From the NCBI GenBank assembly GCA_027451405.1, contig DAIDJM010000021.1, positions 46,628 to 110,627 of the forward strand: DNA of 64,000 nt. The letters are read 5' to 3'. Position 1 is the first letter of the stretch, and the number at the start of each line of letters is the position of its first letter. Below, in pieces: positions 8,849 to 20,266 of the stretch. The stretch is from Acetobacteraceae bacterium (GTDB taxonomy: Bacteria > Pseudomonadota > Alphaproteobacteria > Acetobacterales > Acetobacteraceae). The position numbers were made by a program, and so were the translations under genes. The notes under the pieces were generated by a model that was not told where the DNA came from, ran no database searches, and was given only the letters and a program-made list of their open reading frames with translations.

Positions 8849-9622
8849 GTGAAACCGCTCATTCTGATTCCCTCCCGGCTGGCCGCGACCCGGCTGCCGC
8901 GCAAGCCGCTCGCCGAGATCGCCGGGCGCCCCATGATCCTGCACGTGCTCGCGCGCGCGGCGGCCGCCGGCGCAGGTCCGGTCGCGGTGGCCAGCGGCGA
9001 TGCCGAGATCAGCGCGGTGGTGCGCGCCGCCGGCGGCATCGCGATCGACACCGATCCGGCGCTGCCCTCCGGCTCCGACCGGGTGTTCGCCGCGGCGGAG
9101 GCCTTCGATCCGGAAGGGCGGTTCGACGTGCTCGTCAATCTGCAAGGCGATCTGCCGACCGTCCCGCCCGCCTATCTCGCTGCGGTGCTGGAGCCGCTGG
9201 CCGATCCGGGGTTCGACATTGCGACCCTGGTGGCGCCCATCACGAGCGAGGCGGAAAAAGAGACCCCGGCCGTGGTGAAGGCGGCCTGCATGTTCGCCGC
9301 CGGCGCGCGGGTGGCGCCGGCACCGTATTTCTCGCGCAACCCGGTGCCGTCCGGAGACGGGCCGTTCTGGCACCATATCGGCATCTACGCCTGGCGGCGG
9401 GCAGCCCTCGCGCGCTTCGTGCGGCTGCCGCCTTCGCCCTTGGAGTTGCGGGAGAAGCTGGAGCAGTTGCGGGCGCTGGAAGCCGGGATGCGGATCGGCG
9501 CGGCGCAGGTCGCGGAGGCGCCCTGGGGGGTCGATACGCCGGAGGATCTCGAGCGGGCGCGGCGGGCCCTCGAACAGCCGGGCGCCGCCGCCCACGCCGC
9601 CCGGTCGGGACCGGCAGCGTGA
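8849..9622 (+). CDS. kdsB: 3-deoxy-manno-octulosonate cytidylyltransferase
   Basis: KdsB activates KDO as CMP-KDO for the inner core of lipopolysaccharide. The N-terminal nucleotide loop IPSRLAATRLPRKPL, the SGSDRV segment, VNLQGDLP and the late HHIGIYAWRR segment are all family signatures. The start is GTG 8849 and the length, 257 residues, is slightly above the usual 245-250. The stop overlaps the GTG of pheA (GTGA), so the two are coupled. A kdsB-pheA pair next to a cytochrome c gene is frequent in alphaproteobacteria. Confidence 0.95.
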   Translation: MKPLILIPSRLAATRLPRKPLAEIAGRPMILHVLARAAAAGAGPVAVASGDAEISAVVRAAGGIAIDTDPALPSGSDRVFAAAEAFDPEGRFDVLVNLQGDLPTVPPAYLAAVLEPLADPGFDIATLVAPITSEAEKETPAVVKAACMFAAGARVAPAPYFSRNPVPSGDGPFWHHIGIYAWRRAALARFVRLPPSPLELREKLEQLRALEAGMRIGAAQVAEAPWGVDTPEDLERARRALEQPGAAAHAARSGPAA

Positions 9623-10503
9623 ACCCGGCGATCGCGTTCCAGGGCCGGCCGGGCGCCTATTCCGATCTCGCCTGCCGCACCGCCCGGCCCGGCTGGGCCA
9701 CGCTTCCCTGCGACACGTTCGAGGCGGCGATCGACGCCGTCCGCAGCGGCGCCGCGTCCCTCGGCATGCTGCCCTGCGAGAACTCGCTGGCCGGACGGGT
9801 CCCCGACATCCACGCGCTGCTTCCCCGCAGCGGCCTCTCCATCGTGGGCGAGCATTTCCAGCGCGTCGAACACTGCCTGCTGGCCCCGCACGGCGCCACG
9901 CTCGCCACCCTGAAGCGGCTGCACTCCCACCCCGTGGCGCTCGGCCAGGTCCGGCGGCTGGTGCGGGAACTCGGGCTCCTGCCGGTGCCGCAAGCCGATA
10001 CGGCCGGGGCGGCGCAACTGGTGGCGGAATGGGGCAATCCGGAGGAAGGGGCGATCGCCTCCGAGCTCGCGGCCGAGACCTATGGGCTCGCGCTGCTGCG
10101 CCGCAACGTGGAGGATGCGGCCCACAACACCACGCGCTTCTACATCGCGGCCGCGACGCCGCAGCCGCAGGACCCGGCCACGCCGGGCCTGATGACGACG
10201 TTTCTGTTTGATGTCAGAAATGTTCCGGCAGCGCTCTACAAGGCGCTCGGCGGGTTCGCCACCAACGGCGTCAACATGACCAAGCTCGAAAGCTACATGG
10301 TCAACGGCGCCTTCACCGCGACCGAATTCCTTTGCGATGTGGAGGGCCATCCCGATCAACCGCCGGTCGCGCGGGCGCTCGAGGAGTTGCGGTTCTTCTC
10401 CCATAATGTCGCCATACTCGGGACCTATCCGATGGCCTCGTTCCGCCGCAGCGCGCCGGGCCTCCCGCCGCCGTCGCGCGCTTCCCTCGAGCGGGCCGGT
10501 TAG
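9619..10503 (+). CDS. pheA: Prephenate dehydratase
   Basis: This enzyme converts prephenate to phenylpyruvate for phenylalanine synthesis. It starts with the GTG at 9619 that overlaps the kdsB stop and gives 294 residues. The catalytic Thr-Arg-Phe motif is present in NTTRFYI. An ACT regulatory domain follows (about residues 195-275) with KLESYMV in place of the usual ESRP-like effector site, so phenylalanine feedback is likely. There is no chorismate mutase domain, so a separate mutase must exist elsewhere. tyrA for the sister branch is at about 49.3 kb. Confidence 0.93.
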   Translation: MNPAIAFQGRPGAYSDLACRTARPGWATLPCDTFEAAIDAVRSGAASLGMLPCENSLAGRVPDIHALLPRSGLSIVGEHFQRVEHCLLAPHGATLATLKRLHSHPVALGQVRRLVRELGLLPVPQADTAGAAQLVAEWGNPEEGAIASELAAETYGLALLRRNVEDAAHNTTRFYIAAATPQPQDPATPGLMTTFLFDVRNVPAALYKALGGFATNGVNMTKLESYMVNGAFTATEFLCDVEGHPDQPPVARALEELRFFSHNVAILGTYPMASFRRSAPGLPPPSRASLERAG

Positions 10504-10604
10504 GCGCCAAAAAAGCCTCCGGCCTGTGACAACCTCGCCATGTCGGCGGGTTTGCCCTTTACCCGGGGACGGTTTCCGGGCCGAATACGCTGCGCCGCAG
10601 CGAT

Positions 10605-13067
<2,463 letters not shown>

Positions 13068-13071
13068 GAAC

Positions 13072-13095
13072 GTTCTTTTTCTTCAGAAAAAGAAC
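13072..13095. terminator. T-rich/A-rich perfect dyad, single copy, bidirectional terminator candidate
   Basis: The arms GTTCTTTTTC and GAAAAAGAAC enclose the loop TTCA. The element sits between the convergent glgP and dinB genes, and the dinB stop lies inside it. The same 24 bases occur exactly at 46197-46220. The dyad reads as stem plus T-run on either strand, so it can serve both genes. Confidence 0.7.
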
Positions 13096-14315
13096 ATCCT
13101 TCCCTTCTTGATCGCCCCCACCCCAAACCGCTCCCGCAACCCATCGATCGCCTTCTGCCGCGCCACGAGCCTCGGCAGATCCGGATCCGCGAGCGACGGC
13201 TGATCCGCTTGCGCCAACGGCGCGAGCCCCGCCGCCCCGAGCCCGATCAGCCGGAACGCGGTCCCGTCCGCCTCGCGGGCGAGCAGCGCGGCGCCGGCGG
13301 CGAACAGCAGATCCGGCAGCACGGTCGGCTGCGCCAGCCGCGCCTGCCGCGTGCGGAGCGCGAAGCGCGCGGTCTTGAGCTTCAGCACCACGCCGGAAGC
13401 GGCGAGTTCCGTCTCCCGCAGCCGCCGCGCCAGCTTTTCCGCGAGCGGCCAGAGCTGCGCCTCGAGCGCCGTCGGATCGGACAGGTCCTGCGCGAACGTC
13501 GTCTCCGCGCTGACCGATTTCGCCTCGCGCCGCGGATCGACCCGCCGCGCATCCTCGCCCTCCGCGCGCGCGACCAGCGCCGGGCCATCCTCGCCGAGCC
13601 GGCGCCGCGCCTCGGCCGGGCGCAGGCCCTGCAATTGCCCGATCCGGGTGATGCCGAGTGCCGCGAGCCGGCGTGCCTGCGCCGGCCCGACGCCGGGCAG
13701 CAGCGTGACCGGATGCGGCGCGAGCAGCGACGCGGCCTCGCTGCCCAGCACCGCGAAGCCGCGCGGCTTGTCGAGCGAGGCCGCGATCTTGGCCAGCATC
13801 CGGTTGCGCGCGAGCCCGATCGAGACCGTGACGCCGAGGCTCGCCTCGACCTGGCGCGCGAATCCCGCCAGAACCGCCGCCGGCGGCGCGCCATGCACCG
13901 CCTCGGTGCCGGCCAGATCGAGCGCGGCCTCGTCGATCGAGAGCGGCTGCACCGCGGGCGTCAGCGCCAGCATCAGCCGGCGCATCTCCGCCGCCACCGC
14001 CGAGTAGGCCGCGAAATCGGGTCGTAGCACGACGGCGTCGGGGCAGAGCTTGAGGGCCTTGAACATGGGCATGGCGCTGCCGACGCCGGAGAGCCGGGCG
14101 ATGTAGCAGGCGGTGCTGACGACCCCGCGCGTGCCGCCGCCGACGATGACGGGCCGGCCGGCGAGCTCCGGCCGGCGCCGCTTCTCCACCGCCGCGAAAA
14201 AGGCGTCCGCATCGACATGCGCGACCGAGAGGGCGAACAGCTCGGGATGTTCGAGCCGGTGCGGCCGCGCGCAGCCGCAGGGTTCCGGAGCACAATGGCG
14301 GCAAAGCCAGGGCAT
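13083..14315 (-). CDS. dinB: DNA polymerase IV (Y-family)
   Basis: The product is an error-prone translesion polymerase. Motifs HVDADAFFAAVEK (metal-binding Asp) and SIDEAALDL (catalytic Asp-Glu) are present, with helix-hairpin-helix and little-finger regions after them. I start it at ATG 14315, which gives 410 residues. Longer frames upstream are shadow sequence antisense to the glycosyltransferase. The first 15 residues hold four cysteines (5, 8, 13, 15; C-x2-C-x4-C-x-C) ahead of the polymerase core, possibly a small zinc site. The stop lies inside the T-rich dyad, so the last residues MFFF are encoded by the repeat. Confidence 0.92.
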   Translation of the reverse strand: MPWLCRHCAPEPCGCARPHRLEHPELFALSVAHVDADAFFAAVEKRRRPELAGRPVIVGGGTRGVVSTACYIARLSGVGSAMPMFKALKLCPDAVVLRPDFAAYSAVAAEMRRLMLALTPAVQPLSIDEAALDLAGTEAVHGAPPAAVLAGFARQVEASLGVTVSIGLARNRMLAKIAASLDKPRGFAVLGSEAASLLAPHPVTLLPGVGPAQARRLAALGITRIGQLQGLRPAEARRRLGEDGPALVARAEGEDARRVDPRREAKSVSAETTFAQDLSDPTALEAQLWPLAEKLARRLRETELAASGVVLKLKTARFALRTRQARLAQPTVLPDLLFAAGAALLAREADGTAFRLIGLGAAGLAPLAQADQPSLADPDLPRLVARQKAIDGLRERFGVGAIKKGRMFFF

Positions 14316-14389
14316 CGCCCCCCAGTCTAGCCGAGCGGCGGCCGAGTTGCCGCTGGTCGCGGCGGGGAAATCGGCTACACACCCGGGCG

Positions 14390-17077
14390 ATGCCGGAAAC
14401 CGACACCGCCCTGCTTGCCGGGATCGCCCGTCAGGCTCAGCTCTCCGCCCGGCTCCAGGCGGCGCGGGCCGCCGCCCTCGGCGGCGAGGCCCATGCGCTG
14501 CGCCAGCAGGTCCACGCGATCCGGGCTTCCTTCTTCTGGCGGCTGACCGGCCCCGTGCGCCAGGCGGTGGATTTCGCCCGCGGCGCGCCGGGATCGCCCT
14601 CCTGGCGCCGGGCGCTTGCGCTGGCCAAGGAGCGGGGGCTTGCCGCCGTGCTCGAGCGCGCGCGGGAGCGGGCGCGGATCCGCCGCCAGCTCGCGGCCGC
14701 CGCACCGCGGCCGGGGGCGCCGGCACCGTTTCTGGCCGGGTACGAGGCGCCGCCCAGCCGCGATCCGGCGGCCCTGCTCGCCCCGCGCGTGCTGATCGTG
14801 GGCGAGCTGACGCTGCCGCAATGCGCCAAATACCGGGTCTGGCAAAAACAGGAATTGTTCGCGCGCCTCGGCATCGAAGCGAGCGTGGTCGATTGGCGCG
14901 ACGTGCCGGGTGTGCTCGGGCTCGCCGCCACCGCCACCCAGGTCATCCTCTACCGGGTGCCCTTCTTTCCCGAGGTGCAGCAGATGGTGGCGGCGCTGCG
15001 CCGCCTGCGCCTGCCGCTCGCCTTCGAAGTGGACGACCTGATTTTCGACCGGGATCTGTTCTTGCAGAACCGCAACATCGACACGCTCGATCCCGAGCTG
15101 CGCGAGGGCGTGATTTCCGGCGTCGATCTCTACCGGAACTGCATGCTGGCCTGCGACTGGGGCATCGCCTCGACCGGCGCGCTGGCGGCGGCGATGCGGG
15201 GATGCGGGCTGGCGCGCGTCGAGACGGTCGAGAACGCGCTCGACGACGAGACGCTGGGGATAGCGGGCCGGCTGCGTGCCGCGCGCTCGCCCCATGACGG
15301 GATCGTGATCACCTATGGCTCGGGCACGAAAACCCACAACGCCGATTTCGCCGAGGCCGTGCCGGGTTTGCTCGACGTGCTGCGCGAGCGGCCCGAGGTG
15401 CGGCTGCGCATCGTCGGCGAGCTCACGCTCGACCCCGCGTTCGACCGTTTCGGCGACCGCGTGGAACGCGTCCCGCCGCTGCCGTTCGGCGCCTATCTCG
15501 AGCAACTCGCGGCCAGCGACATCAGCCTGGCGCCGCTCGAGCCGACCCTGTTCAACGACGCCAAGAGCAACATCAAATTCCTCGAAGCCGCGATCGTCGG
15601 CGTGCCTTCCGTCTGCTCGCCGCGCGCCACCTTCACGAGCGTCATCGAGAGCGGCGTCAACGGCATGCTGGCCGACGGCGCCGAGGGCTGGCGCCGCGCC
15701 TTGCTCACCCTGATCGACGATTCCGCGCTGCGCGCCCGCATGGGCGAGGCCGCGCTCGCGACCGCGCTCGACCGGTATGCGCCGGATGCGGTCGCGCGGC
15801 GCCAGCTCGCCCCGCTGTTCCGCGACCTCGACCGCCGCCCGGCGCGCGATCTGCGCGTGCTCGCGGCCAACATCTATTTCTGGCCCCGCAGTTACGGCGG
15901 CGCGACCATCGTCGCCGAGGAGATGGCGCGGCGCTTCGCCGCCATGGACGGCACCGAGATCGTCGTCGCGACTGGACTGGACAATGCGGTGCGCCCGCGC
16001 GTGCTGCGCCGCTACGAACATGAGGGGCTGACGATTTTCGGCCTGCCGGTGACGGAAGGCAGCGACGCCATCGGCGAGTTCGACAACCCGGCGATCGGCG
16101 AGAGCTTCGGCCAGGTGCTGGACGCGGTGCAGCCCGACATCGTGCATCTGCACGCGGTCCAATGGCTCACCGCCAGCGTGGCGCTCGCCTGCCGTACGCG
16201 CAACGTCCCTTATGTCGTGACGCTGCACGATTGCTGGTGGCTGTGCGAGCGCCAGTTCATGGTGACGGGGTCAGGAAAATTCTGCGGCCAGACCCGGATC
16301 GAACCGCGCATCTGCGAGGCCTGCATTCCGGGCGCGCGGCATATCCGCGAACGCCGCGCGCTGCTGCTCGAAACCCTGGCCGGCGCGGCGCAGCTGATCT
16401 CGCCGAGCGAAGCCCACCGACGCCTCTTCGTCGCCAACGGCATCGATCCGGAGAAGATCGTCGTGGCGCCGAACGGGGTGCGGCTGCCGGCGCGCCCGCG
16501 CCCGCGCCGCGAGCCACGCCGGCTGCGCTTCGCCTATGTCGGCGGCCCCTGGCCGATCAAAGGCTTTCCCCTGGTGCGCGCCGCGTTCGAGAGTCTCGAG
16601 CGCGGCGACTGGGAGCTGCTTCTCGTGGACAGCACGCTGAAGCTGGGGTTCCCGTCGCTCGACATACGCGGCTGGCGCGTGCGCGGGGAGGTCACGATCG
16701 TGCCCCCCTACGCGCAGGACGACCTCGACACATTCTTCGATGGCATCGATGTGCTGCTGTTCCCGTCGCAATGGAGGGAAAGTTTCGGGCTCACGGTCCG
16801 CGAGGCGCTCGCGCGCGACGTGTGGGTGATCACCACCGAAGGCGGCGGCCCCGCCGAGGCCGTGACCGACGGCGTGAACGGCACCCTCATTCCGCTCGAC
16901 GGTCGTTCCGACGCGCTTTCGGCGGCGCTTCGCGCCATCCTGGCCGATGCTCCGCGTTTCCTGAACTTCGTGAACCCGCGCAAGGGCGAGATCATTGACT
17001 ACGCGGAACAGGCCGTGGCATTGCGCCGTTTGCTGGCCGATGCCGCACGGCAGCCCGCAGTCCCAGCACAGGAGTGA
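14390..17077 (+). CDS. Two-domain glycosyltransferase (GT1-like plus GT4)
   Basis: The 895-residue protein starts with a helical, Ala/Arg-rich region (about 1-110). A first transferase domain follows (about 130-470), with FEVDDLIFDRDLF, GIVITYGSGTKTHNADF and the C-terminal nucleotide-sugar motif SNIKFLEAAIVGVPSV. A second domain of GT4 type (about 480-860) has HLHAVQWL, VTLHDCWWLC, the Cys-rich segment after it and SFGLTVREALA. No membrane segment is seen. Such proteins build O-antigen, capsule or S-layer/flagellin glycans in the cytoplasm. The stop overlaps the next reading frame, so the two large genes are coupled. The sugars cannot be predicted. Confidence 0.88.
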   Translation: MPETDTALLAGIARQAQLSARLQAARAAALGGEAHALRQQVHAIRASFFWRLTGPVRQAVDFARGAPGSPSWRRALALAKERGLAAVLERARERARIRRQLAAAAPRPGAPAPFLAGYEAPPSRDPAALLAPRVLIVGELTLPQCAKYRVWQKQELFARLGIEASVVDWRDVPGVLGLAATATQVILYRVPFFPEVQQMVAALRRLRLPLAFEVDDLIFDRDLFLQNRNIDTLDPELREGVISGVDLYRNCMLACDWGIASTGALAAAMRGCGLARVETVENALDDETLGIAGRLRAARSPHDGIVITYGSGTKTHNADFAEAVPGLLDVLRERPEVRLRIVGELTLDPAFDRFGDRVERVPPLPFGAYLEQLAASDISLAPLEPTLFNDAKSNIKFLEAAIVGVPSVCSPRATFTSVIESGVNGMLADGAEGWRRALLTLIDDSALRARMGEAALATALDRYAPDAVARRQLAPLFRDLDRRPARDLRVLAANIYFWPRSYGGATIVAEEMARRFAAMDGTEIVVATGLDNAVRPRVLRRYEHEGLTIFGLPVTEGSDAIGEFDNPAIGESFGQVLDAVQPDIVHLHAVQWLTASVALACRTRNVPYVVTLHDCWWLCERQFMVTGSGKFCGQTRIEPRICEACIPGARHIRERRALLLETLAGAAQLISPSEAHRRLFVANGIDPEKIVVAPNGVRLPARPRPRREPRRLRFAYVGGPWPIKGFPLVRAAFESLERGDWELLLVDSTLKLGFPSLDIRGWRVRGEVTIVPPYAQDDLDTFFDGIDVLLFPSQWRESFGLTVREALARDVWVITTEGGGPAEAVTDGVNGTLIPLDGRSDALSAALRAILADAPRFLNFVNPRKGEIIDYAEQAVALRRLLADAARQPAVPAQE

Positions 17078-17082
17078 CGGCG

Positions 17083-20000
17083 ATGGACCAGCGCGTCGAA
17101 GCCGGAATGCCGAACACGGACTGGCTGCGGGCAATCATCGATCCCGCGCTGGCGCCGCTCTTCGCCCGCCCGACCCGCACCGGCGTGCTCAGCGCCTGGT
17201 ATGGCCACGTGCCCTTCGCCCATTGGATCGTCGCGGCGACCCGTCCGCGCTGCCTGGTCGAGCTCGGCTCCCATTACGCCGTCTCCTACTCGGCTTTCTG
17301 CGAATCGGTGCTCCGCGAGCGGCTCGACACGCGCTGTTTCGCCGTCGACACATGGCAGGGCGACGATCATGCGGGTTTCTATGGCGACGAGGTCTTCGCC
17401 GACGTCCAGCGCTTCCACGACGTGCGCTATGGCGGCTTCTCCGAGCTGCTCCGGTGCACGTTCGACGAGGCTCTCCCCTATATGCCGGAGCGGAGCGTCG
17501 ATCTGCTGCATATCGACGGCCGGCACGGCTATGAGGACGTCGCCCACGATTTCATGACCTGGCAGAGCCGGCTTTCCGACCGGGCGGTGGTGCTGTTCCA
17601 CGACACCAACGTGCGCGAGCGCGGCTTCGGCGTGTGGCGCCTGTTCGCGGAGCTCTCCGGCAAGCACGAAAGCTTCGAGTTCCTGCACGCCCATGGGCTC
17701 GGGGTGCTGGCCTGGGGCAAGCAGGCCCCCGAGCCGGTCGTGGAACTGTGCCGGCTGCGCGACCCGGTGGCGATCGCTGCGGTGCGCGAACGCTTTGCGC
17801 TGCTCGGCGAACGCTGGGTCGCGGACTATCAGGCGGCCGAGCAGCGCGCCACGATCTCGCGGCTCGGCGAGGAGCTGGAACAGACGCGGGGCTGGGGCAC
17901 GAGCGCGCAGGAAGAGGTCAACAAGCTCTTCCCCGCCTATCGCGACCTGCTCGATGCCAACCGCGCCGCCCGCAGCAATCTCGCGGTCGCGCGCCACGAG
18001 GCCGCCAGCCTCGAACGCCGTGTCGCCGAACTCGAACAGGCGGCGGAAGGTGAGCGCCAGAAGCAGCGCGCGCTGATCGAGGAGCTCGAAGCCGCGCGCC
18101 GCGAGACACTGGGGCTGCGCGCGCAGCAGCACGCCATGCTCGCCTCGCGCGCCTGGCGCCTCGCGCGGCGGCTGCGCCATCTGCGCTTGCGCGGACCCTT
18201 GCCGCTCCCGGCGCCCTCGCTGCCGGCGGATGTGCGTATCGTTCCGCTCTCGCTCGAACCGCCGCCGGCGGCGGCGCTGGCGCGGCCGCCGGCCGAGGCG
18301 CGCCCCAACATTCTTTTCGTGTCCGGCGAAGCGCACACACCCGGCCATCTCTACCGGGTCGAGCGCATGGCCGCGGTCGCCCGCAGGCTCGGCTGCACCG
18401 CCGACTGCATGGAAGCGGCGCCGGTCGGCCCCGACGCGCTCGCCGGCCGGACACACGTGATCCTCTGGCGCGTATCCTGGAGCACGCACATCCAGGGCAT
18501 CATGGAAGTCGCGCGCGAGAACGGTGCCGCCGTGCTCTTCGATGTCGACGATCTGATGTTCCGCCCCGAGCTCGCCACCACCGACATCATCGACGGCATC
18601 CGCTCGCAGCGCTTTTCCGAACTCGAGACCCAGGCTTTTTTCGGTTCCGTGCAGCGCGCGATGCTCGCGACCGATATCGTCGTCTGCACGACCGAGGAAC
18701 TCGCCCAGCATGTGCGCCGGCTCGGCGCCTCCGCCATGGTGGTGCCGAACGGGTTCGATCCGGAAGCCGTCGCCATCTCCCGGCTCGCCCGTCGGAACTG
18801 GCAGGATTGCGCCGACGGGCTGCTGCGCGTGGGCTACGCGGCCGGCTCCCGCACGCATCAGAAGGATTTCCTGGCCGCCGTCCCCGCGGTGGCCCGCCTG
18901 TTGCGCGAGCGGTCCGAGATGCGGCTCGTGCTGTTCCGCGATCCGTCGAGCGGCGAAGGCGTCGTGCTGGCCGACGAATTCCCGGAGCTCGCCGGCCTCG
19001 AAGCGCAGATCGAGTGGCGCGACATGGTGAAGCTCTCCGAGCTGCCGCGCGAGATCGCCCGTTTCGACATCAATCTCGCGCCGCTCGAGCTGGGCAATCC
19101 TTTTTGCGATGCGAAAAGCGAGCTGAAATATTTCGAGGCGGCGCTCTGCGGCGTGCCGACCGTCGCCTCGCCGACCGGCCCGTTCAGCCGCGCGATCCGC
19201 GAGGGGGTCACGGGTTTCCTCGCGGGCAGCGGACAGGCCTGGTACGAGGCGTTGAGCCGGCTGGCCGCCGACCCCGCGCTCCGCGCGCGCGTCGGGCAGG
19301 CGGCCTATCACGATGTGCTCGGCGCATTCGGGCCCGAGGCGAGGGCCCGCGCCCTTCGTTCGGTGCTGCAACAGACGCGCGGGGGCGCTGCCGCCGCGCA
19401 CGGTTTCGCCGCCGATCTCCGCGAGAAGGCGGCGCCCCGGCCCACCCCGCCGCACGTGCCGGAGAGCGAGCTGCTGTTCCGGCGCGACCGGCTCGGCGAA
19501 GCCTCGGTCACCGTGATCGTGCCGCTCTACAACTACGCCGATTACGTGGTCGAGGCGCTGCAATCGGTGCAGGCGCAGACGGTCACCACGATCGACCTCG
19601 TGGTCGTCGATGACCGCTCGACCGACGATTCGGTGCAGGTCGCGCTCGACTGGATCGGCGCCAACGAGGCGCGGTTCAACCGCGTGCTGCTGCTGCGGCA
19701 TCGCGAGAATGCCGGGCTCGGCTTTGCCCGCAACAGCGGCTTCGCCGCCGCCGAGACCGAGTTCGTGCTGCCGCTCGATGCCGACAACCGCTTGCGGCCC
19801 GAATGTTGCGCCCGGTTGATCGATGCCCTGCGCGGCTCGGAAGCCGCCTACGCCTATCCCGCGATCCAGCAGTTCGGCGACAAGAACCGGATCTTCGGCG
19901 GCGAGCCCTACTCGCCGCTAAGGTTGCGCCGGGGCAACGTCATCGACGCGATGGCGCTCGTGCGCAAATGGGCCTGGGCGGCCTGCGGCGGCTACGATCA

Positions 20001-20214
20001 CGTCCAATACGGGTGGGAAGATTACGATTTCTGGTGTCGCATGGCCGAACGCGGGCTGTTCGGGCGCGGCGTGGAAACCGTGCTCGCGGAATATCGCGTG
20101 CACACCCGCTCGATGCTGCACACCCAGACGGAAGTCCGCGGCCACAAGCTGGATCTCATCGCCGATCTCGAGCGGCGGCATCCCTGGCTGGACATTCCGA
20201 CCGACGTCGACTGA
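17083..20214 (+). CDS. Three-domain glycan enzyme: methyltransferase, GT1-like and GT2 glycosyltransferase
   Basis: Three domains follow one another in 1043 residues. First is a class I SAM methyltransferase (about 20-230) with VELGSHYAVSYSAF, AVDTWQGDDH and LLHIDGRHGYED. Next is a coiled coil (about 255-360). Then comes a GT1-like domain (about 405-770) with FDVDDLMF and SELKYFEAALCGVPTV, clearly paralogous to domain one of the upstream gene. Last is a GT2 domain (about 805-1035) with SVTVIVPLYNYADYV, VVVDDRSTDDS and DADN. I prefer ATG 17083, because GGAG lies eight bases before it. GTG 17074 is possible but has no spaced ribosome site. It likely assembles and caps a methylated surface glycan. 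Confidence 0.88.
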   Translation: MDQRVEAGMPNTDWLRAIIDPALAPLFARPTRTGVLSAWYGHVPFAHWIVAATRPRCLVELGSHYAVSYSAFCESVLRERLDTRCFAVDTWQGDDHAGFYGDEVFADVQRFHDVRYGGFSELLRCTFDEALPYMPERSVDLLHIDGRHGYEDVAHDFMTWQSRLSDRAVVLFHDTNVRERGFGVWRLFAELSGKHESFEFLHAHGLGVLAWGKQAPEPVVELCRLRDPVAIAAVRERFALLGERWVADYQAAEQRATISRLGEELEQTRGWGTSAQEEVNKLFPAYRDLLDANRAARSNLAVARHEAASLERRVAELEQAAEGERQKQRALIEELEAARRETLGLRAQQHAMLASRAWRLARRLRHLRLRGPLPLPAPSLPADVRIVPLSLEPPPAAALARPPAEARPNILFVSGEAHTPGHLYRVERMAAVARRLGCTADCMEAAPVGPDALAGRTHVILWRVSWSTHIQGIMEVARENGAAVLFDVDDLMFRPELATTDIIDGIRSQRFSELETQAFFGSVQRAMLATDIVVCTTEELAQHVRRLGASAMVVPNGFDPEAVAISRLARRNWQDCADGLLRVGYAAGSRTHQKDFLAAVPAVARLLRERSEMRLVLFRDPSSGEGVVLADEFPELAGLEAQIEWRDMVKLSELPREIARFDINLAPLELGNPFCDAKSELKYFEAALCGVPTVASPTGPFSRAIREGVTGFLAGSGQAWYEALSRLAADPALRARVGQAAYHDVLGAFGPEARARALRSVLQQTRGGAAAAHGFAADLREKAAPRPTPPHVPESELLFRRDRLGEASVTVIVPLYNYADYVVEALQSVQAQTVTTIDLVVVDDRSTDDSVQVALDWIGANEARFNRVLLLRHRENAGLGFARNSGFAAAETEFVLPLDADNRLRPECCARLIDALRGSEAAYAYPAIQQFGDKNRIFGGEPYSPLRLRRGNVIDAMALVRKWAWAACGGYDHVQYGWEDYDFWCRMAERGLFGRGVETVLAEYRVHTRSMLHTQTEVRGHKLDLIADLERRHPWLDIPTDVD

Positions 20215-20225
20215 GCCGCGCGCGG

Positions 20226-20266
20226 CCATGCCTCCGGCTTCGGGGCCGAGGGGCCCCGGATCCCAT
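20226..20266. repeat. GC-rich repeat, degraded copy
   Basis: Only the start GCCTCCGG and a hairpin with GGGGCC and GGCCCC, followed by GGATCCCATCACGG, resemble the GC-rich family. It fills the short gap between the convergent glycosyltransferase and htpG genes and probably ends transcription on one or both strands. Confidence 0.45.
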
